A stretch of 13,642 bases of DNA from Bacillota bacterium (GCA_017577895.1 PKQY01000050.1:1-13642); one strand, 5' to 3'; positions 6,069 to 12,966 are shown, numbered from the stretch's first letter. The notes: generated by a model from the letters alone, not told the origin. Translations and numbers: made by a program.

Positions 6069-6668
6069 TTAGAACAACTGTCCCTCTTGGCGGCGGAGCT
6101 TTTGCAACGCCCGCCGCTTCCATGTTTTCGCCGTCTCAGTCGAAACGCCGGCCGCTGTTGCCAACTCCCGCAACGTTTGCCCTTCCACAATGTGTTTTTC
6201 CAGAACCAGCCGTTCCCGGGGCGAAAGCATGGTCGCCAGCTGCGCCAGCCACACAGTGTCGTCCCAGCCGGACGCATCGGCATCGGGCCATCGTTCCCAC
6301 CAGTCTTCCTTTTCCTCTTCCTCTTCATCCGTGGGCGCGAAAAATCGCTCCGCCTGCCACCGCCACTCCCGCCGTTGCCACGTGCGCAACGCTCCCCACA
6401 CTCGCTTTTTGACATACGTGCCGAAATAGCAGCCGACGGCTGGATCAAACCGGTACACCGCCTCCACCACAGCCAACCGTCCTTCCTGACACGCATCTTC
6501 CCATGACAGATTCATCCGGCGGACGATGCTGCGCACCAGCGGCTCATAAAGCCGCACGATGTCCGCCAACGCCTCCTTGTTCCCCTGCTGAGCCGCCAAC
6601 ACCCGCTCATCCACGGTTTCAGCGGAAAACGACCGGTGAACATCCGTATTCTGCGCCGTGGGAAACAT
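6069..6668 (-). CDS. Sigma-70 family RNA polymerase sigma factor (regions 2 and 4)
   Basis: A 199-residue alternative sigma factor. Region 2 spans about 34-100 (ADIVRLYEPLVRSIVRRM, then WEDACQEGRLAVVEAVYRFDP and FGTYVKKRVWGALR). A very acidic, Trp-rich linker follows at about 112-130 (TDEEEEEKEDWW). Region 4 lies at about 145-193, with LSPRERLVLEKHIVEG and the helix-turn-helix TLRELATAAGVSTETAKTWKRRAL. It lacks region 1 and a clear region 3, so it is a small alternative factor. The start is an ATG with GGAGGAG upstream; the frame extends further upstream without family similarity. It heads the DUF1659-DUF2922-YvrJ group, reminiscent of the SigO-RsoA-YvrJ locus of B. subtilis. No anti-sigma gene is visible. 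Its target promoters are unknown. Confidence 0.88.
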   Translation of the reverse strand: MFPTAQNTDVHRSFSAETVDERVLAAQQGNKEALADIVRLYEPLVRSIVRRMNLSWEDACQEGRLAVVEAVYRFDPAVGCYFGTYVKKRVWGALRTWQRREWRWQAERFFAPTDEEEEEKEDWWERWPDADASGWDDTVWLAQLATMLSPRERLVLEKHIVEGQTLRELATAAGVSTETAKTWKRRALQKLRRQEGQLF

Positions 6669-6688
6669 CGGTTTTTCTCCTCCTGTTG

Positions 6689-6702
6689 GAGGGCCGGCCC
6701 TC
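6689..6702. promoter_or_regulatory. 14-bp GC palindrome just before the sigma-factor ribosome binding site
   Basis: GAGGGCCGGCCCTC is a perfect palindrome lying about 6 bp upstream of the GGAGGAG site of the sigma-factor gene. In RNA it could only form a hairpin with a tiny loop, so a DNA operator is at least as likely. Function is inferred from position only. Confidence 0.3.
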
Positions 6703-6825
6703 GCCGTTTCATTGCGCGCAAATGTAGCATACAGGGCGCCGGCAAACCGTGCATGTCGGCGTTCCGCGGCTTGACACCGATAAAAAGGTGCTTTCAGCCG
6801 GAAAGACAAAAATCGGTTCGAAGGC

Positions 6826-6889
6826 AAAAAAAAAAATGGAACCGGTCAAAATGACCCCGTCAAACGTCGTACGGGATGCCCGGTTCCAT
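6826..6889 (-). terminator. Terminator overlapping the end of the ComK-like gene
   Basis: On the minus strand ATGGAACCGG (6889-6880, inside the coding region) pairs perfectly with CCGGTTCCAT (6845-6836), followed by a run of ten T. The 34-base interior has its own 7-bp stem (ATCCCGT with ACGGGGT). The poly-T run makes termination very likely. Confidence 0.8.
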
Positions 6890-7396
6890 AACCAACGGCA
6901 AACGGCGGGTATAATGGATTTCGGCGTAATAGTCCCGGACCAACCGGACATGCCGCATCTGGGCCTGACAAAAATGAAACGAATGCAACACCGTCACCAC
7001 GTGCTTCCCGTTCAGCTCGACGCGGGTTTGTTGCGGTGCCGCCGGTTCCATCCGGCAAATGTGCTGGGCGACAAACCAACCGTACACCGGCTGCCGGCCG
7101 ATGGGATTTCGAACTTTCAACGGCACCATCACCCAATCGCCGGTAAACGGAAGGGGGATCAACTGTTTGCGTCCAATGGCCGGGCCGTACCGATGCCTTA
7201 ACGCCGACACATCGGTGCCGAAATAAAAGGCAATGGCCCGTAAAAACCGGTTGACGTGCACCGACAACGTCGTCACGCGGCCATCTTCCATTAAAAGATG
7301 CAACTGTTCCCCGACTTCCGGGACATTTTCCGGCAAGAAGGCGACGCCGGAAAGGACAAACTGGTCCACGTGACGTGCCACTTCGTGCCGTTTCAT
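6860..7396 (-). CDS. ComK-like competence transcription factor
   Basis: A 178-residue protein matching the ComK family over its core: VNRFLRAIAFYFG (48-60), then RKQLIPLPFTGDWVMVPLKVRNP (76-98, compare the ComK segment ending IFLFPTLS), GWFVAQHI (106-113), then TRVELNGKHVVTVLHSFHFCQAQMRHVRL (124-152, compare TEVTFSNGKTMELPISYNSF in B. subtilis ComK). B. subtilis ComK has 192 residues and switches on DNA-uptake and recombination genes. The start is an ATG at 7396 with GGAGG six bases upstream; a longer frame to 7474 would begin inside the promoter and is rejected. A LexA-type box lies within its promoter. Similarity was judged by eye, so ComK function rather than a paralogous role is inferred. 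Confidence 0.75.
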   Translation of the reverse strand: MKRHEVARHVDQFVLSGVAFLPENVPEVGEQLHLLMEDGRVTTLSVHVNRFLRAIAFYFGTDVSALRHRYGPAIGRKQLIPLPFTGDWVMVPLKVRNPIGRQPVYGWFVAQHICRMEPAAPQQTRVELNGKHVVTVLHSFHFCQAQMRHVRLVRDYYAEIHYTRRLPLVMEPGIPYDV

Positions 7397-7459
7397 CCTT
7401 CGCCTCCGATCCCAGTAATTTTTCCGCAAATGTTTTGCCAATTGGTCGCTTGTCCATCC

Positions 7460-7489
7460 ATGATATACGAACATATGTTCTCATGTCAA
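7460..7489 (-). promoter_or_regulatory. Sigma-A promoter of the ComK-like gene
   Basis: On the minus strand TTGACA (7484-7489) and TATCAT (7460-7465) are separated by 18 bases; TATATC (7462-7467) with a 16-base spacer is an alternative -10. Predicted transcription start is about 57 bases before the start codon. Confidence 0.75.
7468..7481. promoter_or_regulatory. LexA (SOS) box within the promoter of the ComK-like gene
   Basis: CGAACATATGTTCT matches the Bacillus LexA/DinR consensus CGAACRNRYGTTYC at 13 of 14 positions and contains the perfect palindrome GAACATATGTTC. It lies entirely between the -35 and -10 elements, where bound LexA would block RNA polymerase. Confidence 0.75.
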
Positions 7490-7495
7490 GATGGA

Positions 7496-7518
7496 TTTGC
7501 CGCGAAAAACGCGACAAA
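7496..7518. repeat. Inverted repeat upstream of the ComK-like promoter
   Basis: TTTG-c-CGCG, five A, CGCG-a-CAAA form a dyad with one mismatch. It begins 7 bp upstream of the -35 hexamer of the ComK-like gene, between the two divergent promoters, so it could be a site for another regulator. Confidence 0.35.
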
Positions 7519-7548
7519 TAAGAAGATTGCTGCAGCGGTGGACATGTT

Positions 7549-7557
7549 TGTTACAAT
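7549..7557 (+). promoter_or_regulatory. Extended -10 promoter of the M1 peptidase gene
   Basis: TGTTACAAT is an extended -10 (TGn plus TACAAT, 5 of 6 matches), 56 bp before the start codon. The -35 region is poor (TTGCTG at a 19-base spacing), as is usual for extended -10 promoters. Confidence 0.45.
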
Positions 7558-7613
7558 ACCGACATAAGATCACTTTGAACTGGAATGGTGTCCGGCGAAA
7601 GGAGAGGTCCGAC

Positions 7614-9509
7614 ATGCGACCAGCCATCTGGTACGGGATCGGTTTGTTGTTGCTGTGCAGCTTGTGGATGCCGGCCAAAACGCCCCTGACCCCAGTCCAT
7701 GTGGTGCAAGCCATGATGCTGGAAGAGGAGGAACCGGCCCTCAGCCAAAGACGGGTCGCTTATCGCATCGACGTCAAACTGGATCCCGACACGAAACAAC
7801 TCATTGGGAGCGAACAGATCGTCTGGCAGCACCCCGGCCGAAAACCGGTCCACGAACTGTATTTCCATCTCTACCCCAATGCGTTTGCCGAAGGCTCGAC
7901 CTTTTTGAAAGAATCCGGCGGCACGTTGCGCCAAGATCGGATGGATCCGCGCTATCCCGGCGCCATGGAGATCACGGCGTTGCGTCTGCCCGACGGCACC
8001 AATTTGCTGCCGTCGGTTGAATATGTTCAACCCGACGACGGCAACACGGACGATCGCACCTTGGCCCGCGTCGTTTTGCCGACACCGGTGTACCCGGGAG
8101 AGAAGCTGGAATTGGACGTCAAATTTCACGTGCAATTGCCAAAAGTGTTTGCCCGCATGGGATTTTACGGCGATTTTGTCATGGCCGGCCAATGGTTTCC
8201 GAAACTGGCGGCTTACGAGATTGCCGGCCAGCGGCAGCGGCGGGAGGAAGGCTGGAACGCCCATCAATACCATGCCCATTCGGAATTTTATGCCGACTTC
8301 GGGACGTACGAAGTGACCATCACGGTCCCCGAGCCGTACCAGGTCGCCGCCACGGGGCGGCTGTCGGCCGTGTCGGAGCCGCGGCACGGGTGGCGGCATT
8401 GGACGTTTACTGCCCGCGATGTGCACGACTTTGCCTGGGCAGCCTCCCCCGATTTTCTCGTCGAACAGCGCCATTATCCCGACCTGGGGACCGACGGACT
8501 CACCGTCTTTTTGTATCTGGATCCGGCCCATCAAAGCGCCAAAGAGCGGTATTTTCGCATCACCCGGCAGACCATGGCCCAATTCGGCCAGTGGTTCGGC
8601 CCTTATCCGTACGACACGTTACGCATCGTCGTGCCACCGCCCGGAGCCAGCGGTGCCGGCGGCATGGAGTACCCGACGCTGATCACCGCCTGGGACGCCT
8701 CCATCCCTCCCTCCAGCTGGGCCGTAGAACAAGTGGTGGTGCATGAATTGGCCCACCAGTATTGGTACGGGATGGTCGCCACCAACGAATTTGAAGAGCC
8801 ATGGCTGGACGAAGGGTTGGCCACCTTCACGGAAAACAAAATGATGGCCTCCCTCGTGCCCGAATACGGCCGCCTGGCCACTCTGTCTCCGATCCTCGAA
8901 CCAAAGCCCTTGCATTTGCCGGCTTGGGAATACGGGGACGACACGTATGCGAGCAACGTCTATTTGCGGGCCGCTCGGGTATTGTCCGGCATTGAAGCGG
9001 TCATCGGAGAAGAAAAAATGATGGACATTTTGCGCACCTACTTCCAACGGTACCAATTCGCCCATCCGTCCACGGAAGATTTTTTGGCCGTCATCAACGA
9101 AGTGAGCGGCAAAAACTTCAACGATTTTTTCCAGCGGTTCGTCTTTTCCGAACGGATGGTGAACTATCGGCTCAACGGCATCGAATCAGAAGCGACCGGC
9201 CAACCTGGGCAGTACCGCCATCGGCTGCACGTGTCGTCGGAAAACGCCCTTCCGCAAACCGTCCCCATTCTCATTCGCCATGTCGACGGAAAGACAGCGA
9301 CGGTCATGTGGAACACACAAAACAGCGCCGAGCCGCTGGTGGTGGAAGGCGAGGCCATCGCCTGGGCCTGGATTGATCCGTTCTTTTCCAATCCCATGGA
9401 AATTCACCATGTCGACAATGTGTACCGCCCCGTCCATGAACAAACCGTCGCGACATGGGCGGCCAGGCTCAGTTATTGGCTGGAGCATTTCAGCTTCTGG
9501 TGGTTCTAA
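7614..9509 (+). CDS. M1 family zinc metallopeptidase, secreted or membrane-anchored
   Basis: A 631-residue gluzincin aminopeptidase-type protein. The start is the ATG with AAAGGAGAGG just upstream; earlier in-frame codons are not supported. A hydrophobic signal or anchor (about 5-21) suggests export. The zinc site is HELAH (377-381) with the third ligand E400, 18 residues after the second His. The exopeptidase motif GAMEN is present as GGMEY (349-353). A distal Tyr in YASNVYLRAARVL fits the catalytic Tyr. The N-terminal part (PVHELYFHLYPNAF) is the usual M1 beta domain. The C-terminus is short and Trp-rich, so the large C-terminal domain of aminopeptidase N is missing, as in many bacterial M1-like proteins. 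Its membrane-protein neighbour starts 20 bp downstream. Substrates unknown. Confidence 0.92.
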   Translation: MRPAIWYGIGLLLLCSLWMPAKTPLTPVHVVQAMMLEEEEPALSQRRVAYRIDVKLDPDTKQLIGSEQIVWQHPGRKPVHELYFHLYPNAFAEGSTFLKESGGTLRQDRMDPRYPGAMEITALRLPDGTNLLPSVEYVQPDDGNTDDRTLARVVLPTPVYPGEKLELDVKFHVQLPKVFARMGFYGDFVMAGQWFPKLAAYEIAGQRQRREEGWNAHQYHAHSEFYADFGTYEVTITVPEPYQVAATGRLSAVSEPRHGWRHWTFTARDVHDFAWAASPDFLVEQRHYPDLGTDGLTVFLYLDPAHQSAKERYFRITRQTMAQFGQWFGPYPYDTLRIVVPPPGASGAGGMEYPTLITAWDASIPPSSWAVEQVVVHELAHQYWYGMVATNEFEEPWLDEGLATFTENKMMASLVPEYGRLATLSPILEPKPLHLPAWEYGDDTYASNVYLRAARVLSGIEAVIGEEKMMDILRTYFQRYQFAHPSTEDFLAVINEVSGKNFNDFFQRFVFSERMVNYRLNGIESEATGQPGQYRHRLHVSSENALPQTVPILIRHVDGKTATVMWNTQNSAEPLVVEGEAIAWAWIDPFFSNPMEIHHVDNVYRPVHEQTVATWAARLSYWLEHFSFWWF

Positions 9510-9528
9510 ATAAACAGGAGGGATCCGA

Positions 9529-10386
9529 TTGCAAAACGCAGGCCATCTCCGGCAAATGCTTTGGGCTGGCTGGAAAACGTTGGCCGACAGCTGGTCCGTA
9601 TGGCTGTTATTGGCTTTGGTCAATTTACTTTTTATTTGGATACAGCAACAACTGTGGCAACCGGCGCTGGCCCGCCTGTTGCCCCGCATTCCGCCCCTCG
9701 ACTCGGAACTCGTCACAACGGAAAGTTATGTCGTTCTGGCCATGGAAGGCACCCACACGCTGTTGGCATCGCCCTTCTTTCAGCGTTTCGTGCTGGCCTT
9801 TTTGTTCATCGCTTTGTTGAAATGGTTGCTGGCGCCTTTTTTGCACATCTTCATCTTTTCACCCTTGAGCCAACCGGAACCGACCGTTTCCTACTATCTC
9901 CTTTGGCGGCAGTTGTCCCACCGCTTTCCTGCCTTTTTGACCGTTGTCACCGTCCAATATCTCGGTTTCATCCTGGCGACAATCACGCTCGGTTTGTTCG
10001 GTTTGTCCTTGGCGGAATCGATTTGGCGAACCGGCAGTAAACAGGCGCTGTTTTTCCTGTTGTTGTTGCTTCTCGCCGGAACCGTGCTGTTCTGTTGGGC
10101 GTTCAGTACATTGACCCTTTGGCAGGCGGCGTTGGCAAGAGGCGAGCGGCTGTGGCCGGCCGCCCTGGGCGCCTGCCGGACGCTCCTTCAGCGGCCGGTC
10201 CTGAGCGTCCTCTTGCCCCTGCTCTTTTGGTTGGGGTCCACGGCTCTGGCAGCGCTCATTCACATGGGATTGCCGGCGGTGCAGATCGGTGTGTGGCTGA
10301 CCGGGGTGCTTTTGCCCGTTCCGTATTTGTGGTTGACCTACACGCTGGCGGCCAGTGTGCCGGCGGATCGCATGGCAAACGAATAG
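9529..10386 (+). CDS. Multi-pass membrane protein of unknown function
   Basis: A 285-residue protein not assigned to a known family. It has about six hydrophobic segments (roughly 22-39, 85-112, 140-165, 170-197, 215-240, 245-272), a predicted extracytoplasmic or loop region at 40-84, and Arg-rich loops. The start is TTG, supported by CAGGAGGG seven bases upstream. It follows the M1 peptidase with a 19-bp gap and no terminator, so both are probably one transcript and may act together at the membrane. No catalytic or transport motif could be recognised. Confidence 0.8.
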   Translation: MQNAGHLRQMLWAGWKTLADSWSVWLLLALVNLLFIWIQQQLWQPALARLLPRIPPLDSELVTTESYVVLAMEGTHTLLASPFFQRFVLAFLFIALLKWLLAPFLHIFIFSPLSQPEPTVSYYLLWRQLSHRFPAFLTVVTVQYLGFILATITLGLFGLSLAESIWRTGSKQALFFLLLLLLAGTVLFCWAFSTLTLWQAALARGERLWPAALGACRTLLQRPVLSVLLPLLFWLGSTALAALIHMGLPAVQIGVWLTGVLLPVPYLWLTYTLAASVPADRMANE

Positions 10387-10398
10387 CAAAAAGGCGAT

Positions 10399-10429
10399 GC
10401 GGCGGGGTTGGATTGACAAATCCCGCCGC
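10399..10429. repeat. Inverted repeat around the feoA -35 element
   Basis: GCGGCGGG (10399-10406) is complementary to CCCGCCGC (10422-10429). The loop contains the -35 hexamer TTGACA, and the 3' arm lies in the spacer. There is no T-run, so it is not a standard terminator for the upstream gene; it could be a DNA-level operator. Confidence 0.5.
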
Positions 10430-10442
10430 GATTGCATATAAT
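10413..10442 (+). promoter_or_regulatory. Strong sigma-A promoter of the feo operon
   Basis: TTGACA (10413-10418), an 18-base spacer, then a perfect TATAAT (10437-10442). Predicted start of transcription is near 10449, giving a leader of about 57 bases before feoA. Confidence 0.8.
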
Positions 10443-10450
10443 ACCGCTAA

Positions 10451-10470
10451 AAGTTACCCTAGACAAACTT
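10451..10470. promoter_or_regulatory. Dyad at the feo transcription start, possible metalloregulator site
   Basis: The pattern AAGTTnnnCTAGnnnAACTT is an interrupted 20-bp palindrome covering about +1 to +20 of the feo transcript. A related AACTT half site follows at 10485-10489. It does not match the Fur consensus and was not matched to a known DtxR-type site. Confidence 0.4.
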
Positions 10471-10505
10471 TGATAACCCAAGCTAACTTCGGGAGGGTTG
10501 GAGCC

Positions 10506-10763
10506 ATGCCTTCTGCCGGTGCCAAACCGCTGTCGGACATGAAACCGGGAGAACAATGGGTCATCACGGAATTGACCATCCAAGGAACGATGCGGCGCCG
10601 TTTGCTGGATTTGGGATTCATCCCTGGCGCCACGGTCAAAATGCTGCGTCGCAGCCCGTTGGGGGATCCGGCAGCTTTTATGGTCAACCGGACCGTCATC
10701 GCCTTGCGCAAAGAAGAAAGCTCCCAAATTTTCGGCATGCCGACACCTTCCGAACGTGGGTGA
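10506..10763 (+). CDS. feoA: Ferrous iron transport protein FeoA
   Basis: An 85-residue SH3-like FeoA. Family motifs are LSDMKPGEQWVI (9-20), RRLLDLGFIPGATVKMLRRSPLGDPAAFMV (31-60) and the final strand TVIALRKEES. FeoA is a small cytoplasmic partner of FeoB needed for Fe(II) import. The ATG has GGGAGG nine bases upstream. It leads the feo operon directly behind the strong promoter, and the FeoB GTPase gene starts 21 bp downstream. The N-terminal extension of about eight residues (MPSAGAKP) and the C-terminal tail (GMPTPSERG) are slightly longer than in minimal FeoA proteins. Confidence 0.95.
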   Translation: MPSAGAKPLSDMKPGEQWVITELTIQGTMRRRLLDLGFIPGATVKMLRRSPLGDPAAFMVNRTVIALRKEESSQIFGMPTPSERG

Positions 10764-10784
10764 GGAAGAAAGCGGGTGAGAAAC

Positions 10785-11504
10785 ATGACGTATCGCATTG
10801 CGCTGGCTGGGAATCCGAATACGGGCAAAAGCACCTTGTTTAACGCCCTGACCGGCTTGCGCCAACATACCGGCAACTGGCCGGGGAAAACCGTCACTTC
10901 GGCGGAAGGCACCTTCACCCACCGGGGGTTGACGTATACCATCGTCGATTTGCCAGGAACGTATTCGCTCTTTTCCAACTCGGCGGACGAAGAGGTGGCC
11001 CGGGACTATCTCATTTTCGGACGTCCGGACGTCACCATGGTCGTTGTAGACGCCACGGCATTGGAACGAAACTTGAACTTGGTGCTGCAAATCTTGGAAA
11101 TTACCGACCGCGTCATCGTCGTCGTCAATTTAATCGACGAGGCCCGTCGCCAAGGCATCCACATTGATGCCGGCGCCTTGGCCAGCCAATTGGGCGTGCC
11201 GGTGGTGCTGACTTCGGCCCGAAACGGGGAAGGCATCCCGGAACTGTTAGACGTCCTGGACGGCATGGTCCGGGGCACCATTGAGACCCAACCGCTGCAA
11301 GTGCGATACAGCCCGGCGTTGGAAGAGCGCATCGCGGCATTAGAGCCGCAAGTGAGGAACCTTTTGGGCGATGCGTATCCGAGCCGCTGGATCGCCTTGC
11401 GGCTGTTGGACGGCGACGAGTCGCTCCTGGCGGCGCTCAAACAAAAACTCACGGCGCCTCATGAGGAGGTGAGCGGCTATGAGCCGATCCGCGCCAGCAT
11501 TTGA
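10785..11504 (+). CDS. feoB: FeoB GTPase part (N-terminal half of a split FeoB)
   Basis: A 239-residue protein with all FeoB G motifs: G1 GNPNTGKST (9-17), the FeoB-type switch I NWPGKTV, G3 DLPGTYSL, G4 NLID, and G5 in TSARNGEG. The part after the G domain (RWIALRLLDGDESLLAAL) is the start of the guanine-dissociation-inhibitor-like helical domain. The stop then falls before the membrane part, which is encoded by the next gene with a 26-bp overlap in another frame. The ATG at 10785 is preferred (GGTGAG upstream, family start); a GTG at 10776 is possible. It should hydrolyse GTP and gate the partner permease. The layout implies a two-subunit FeoB. Confidence 0.92.
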   Translation: MTYRIALAGNPNTGKSTLFNALTGLRQHTGNWPGKTVTSAEGTFTHRGLTYTIVDLPGTYSLFSNSADEEVARDYLIFGRPDVTMVVVDATALERNLNLVLQILEITDRVIVVVNLIDEARRQGIHIDAGALASQLGVPVVLTSARNGEGIPELLDVLDGMVRGTIETQPLQVRYSPALEERIAALEPQVRNLLGDAYPSRWIALRLLDGDESLLAALKQKLTAPHEEVSGYEPIRASI

Positions 11505-12897
11505 ACCGGTTGCTCCGGACGCCTTTGACCAACTGATGGACGAAGCGAAGCGCTTAGGTGCGGCCGACCGGGACGACATCGTCACCCGACTGTATGAGAC
11601 GTCCCGGCAAATTTGTGCCCGCGCAGTGACCGTCGACGAAGAAAAACTGAAACGGCAACAGCAGCGGACCGAGCGCATCGATCGCATCCTGACTTCCCGC
11701 ACCTGGGGTTTTCCCATCATGCTCGGTTTGCTCGGCATCGTCATCTATTTGACGGTGGCCGGCGCCAACGTCCCTTCTGAACTGTTGGCCCAACTGTTCG
11801 GCGTGGGGGAAACATGGCTGACGGCACTGTTTATGGCACTGGGCGCCCCCGAGTGGTTGCACGGCTTGTTGGTGCTGGGGGTGTATCGCGGTTTGACCTG
11901 GGTCGTCAGCGTCATGCTGCCGCCGATGGCCATCTTTTTCCCCATGTTCGCGCTGTTGGAAAACTTGGGCTATTTGCCGCGGGTGGCGTTCAATTTGGAC
12001 CGGGTGTTCAAAACGTGCGGCGGACACGGGAAGCAGTCCTTGACCATGGCCATGGGTTTTGGCTGCAACGCCGCCGCCATCGTCTCCACCCGCATCATCG
12101 AATCACCCCGGGAGCGGATGTTGGCCATTCTGACCAACAATTTCGTCCCGTGCAACGGACGATGGCCGACGTTGATCGTGCTGGCTTCCCTCTTCATGGC
12201 CGTCTCCGTCACCGGCGGCCTGAAAACGGCCGTCACCGCCGCCGTCGTCGTCGGGTTGGTGCTGTTCGGCATCGTGGTGACGCTGGCCGTCTCGTGGGGA
12301 TTGTCCAAAACGGTCCTGCGCGGCATCCCGTCCCATTACACGTTGGAGTTACCGCCCTACCGCATCCCTAAGTTGTGGAATACCGTCATCCGGTCTTCGC
12401 TGGACAAATCGTGGTTCGTCCTCAAACGGGCCGTCATTATCGCCGCCCCGGCGGGCCTCATCACGTGGTTGTTGGCCAACATCACCGCTGGTGAACTCAG
12501 CTTGTTGGAACATGCGGCCCGGTTCTTAAACCCTTTTGGCCATGCACTGGGCTTGGACGGCTACATCTTAATGGCCTTCATTCTCGGCTTGCCGGCCAAC
12601 GAGATCGTCTTGCCCATTCTCCTCATGGCCTACTTGTCGACCGGGGCCATGGTGGAAGCCGACGGGCTGGCCGGTCTGCGGCAAATCTTGCTGGACCACG
12701 GCTGGACGTGGCTGACGGCCTTGAACATGATGCTGTTCTCCCTGCTGCACTACCCGTGCGGCACGACGCTGTTCACCATTTACCGGGAAACCCGCAGCGT
12801 CAAATGGACGGCCATGGCCTTCCTTTTGCCCACGGCCATCGCCGTGGCGGTCACGTTCTTCACCGCCCAGTTGGTCCGCGGCCTCGGATGGGTGTGA
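11479..12897 (+). CDS. feoB: FeoB permease part (C-terminal half of a split FeoB)
   Basis: A 472-residue membrane protein. Residues 15-70 resemble the end of the FeoB helical linker (DIVTRLYETSRQICARAV, then RTERIDRILTSRTWGFPI). The membrane domain has the two Gate regions: GFGCNAAAIVSTR with C196, NNFVPCNGR with C225, then GLPANEIVLPI (370-380) and YPCGTTLFTIYRETRSVKW with C427. These are the conserved positions of the Fe(II) path in FeoB. It has its own very strong binding site (GAGGAGGTGA, nine bases before the ATG) inside the upstream gene, so independent initiation is expected rather than an error frame. A terminator follows after 34 bp. Confidence 0.93.
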   Translation: MSRSAPAFEPVAPDAFDQLMDEAKRLGAADRDDIVTRLYETSRQICARAVTVDEEKLKRQQQRTERIDRILTSRTWGFPIMLGLLGIVIYLTVAGANVPSELLAQLFGVGETWLTALFMALGAPEWLHGLLVLGVYRGLTWVVSVMLPPMAIFFPMFALLENLGYLPRVAFNLDRVFKTCGGHGKQSLTMAMGFGCNAAAIVSTRIIESPRERMLAILTNNFVPCNGRWPTLIVLASLFMAVSVTGGLKTAVTAAVVVGLVLFGIVVTLAVSWGLSKTVLRGIPSHYTLELPPYRIPKLWNTVIRSSLDKSWFVLKRAVIIAAPAGLITWLLANITAGELSLLEHAARFLNPFGHALGLDGYILMAFILGLPANEIVLPILLMAYLSTGAMVEADGLAGLRQILLDHGWTWLTALNMMLFSLLHYPCGTTLFTIYRETRSVKWTAMAFLLPTAIAVAVTFFTAQLVRGLGWV

Positions 12898-12930
12898 TGG
12901 CGTGAAAAAGGATAAAAAAGGATAAAAAAA

Positions 12931-12966
12931 TGGAAACGGCAAAACCAGTGCCGTTTCCGTTTTTTC
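12931..12966. terminator. Bidirectional terminator between feoB and ylaN
   Basis: GGAAACGGCA (12932-12941) pairs perfectly with TGCCGTTTCC (12949-12958) around a 7-base loop. GTTTTTTC follows on the plus strand, and the stretch of seven A before the stem gives a T-run on the minus strand. It ends transcripts of both convergent genes. Confidence 0.9.

Noticed and set aside
7397..7474. Longer start of the ComK-like gene at 7474
   Set aside because: That start codon lies within the promoter and LexA box, lacks a ribosome binding site, and adds residues without ComK similarity.
7551..8582. 343-codon open frame on the minus strand within the M1 peptidase region
   Set aside because: It is opposite to the strongly supported metallopeptidase, and its translation shows no domain or ribosome binding site.
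10387..10505. Fur box before feoA
   Set aside because: No TGATAATNATTATCA-like sequence was found; only the AAGTT/AACTT dyad is visible.
11460..11510. Sequencing frameshift as the cause of the split FeoB
   Set aside because: Not excluded, but a perfect ribosome binding site and ATG for the second gene precede the stop of the first, which an accidental frameshift would not create.
12898..12930. Tandem AAAAAGGAT repeats after feoB
   Set aside because: Only two to three short copies in a poly-A stretch before the terminator; low complexity explains them.
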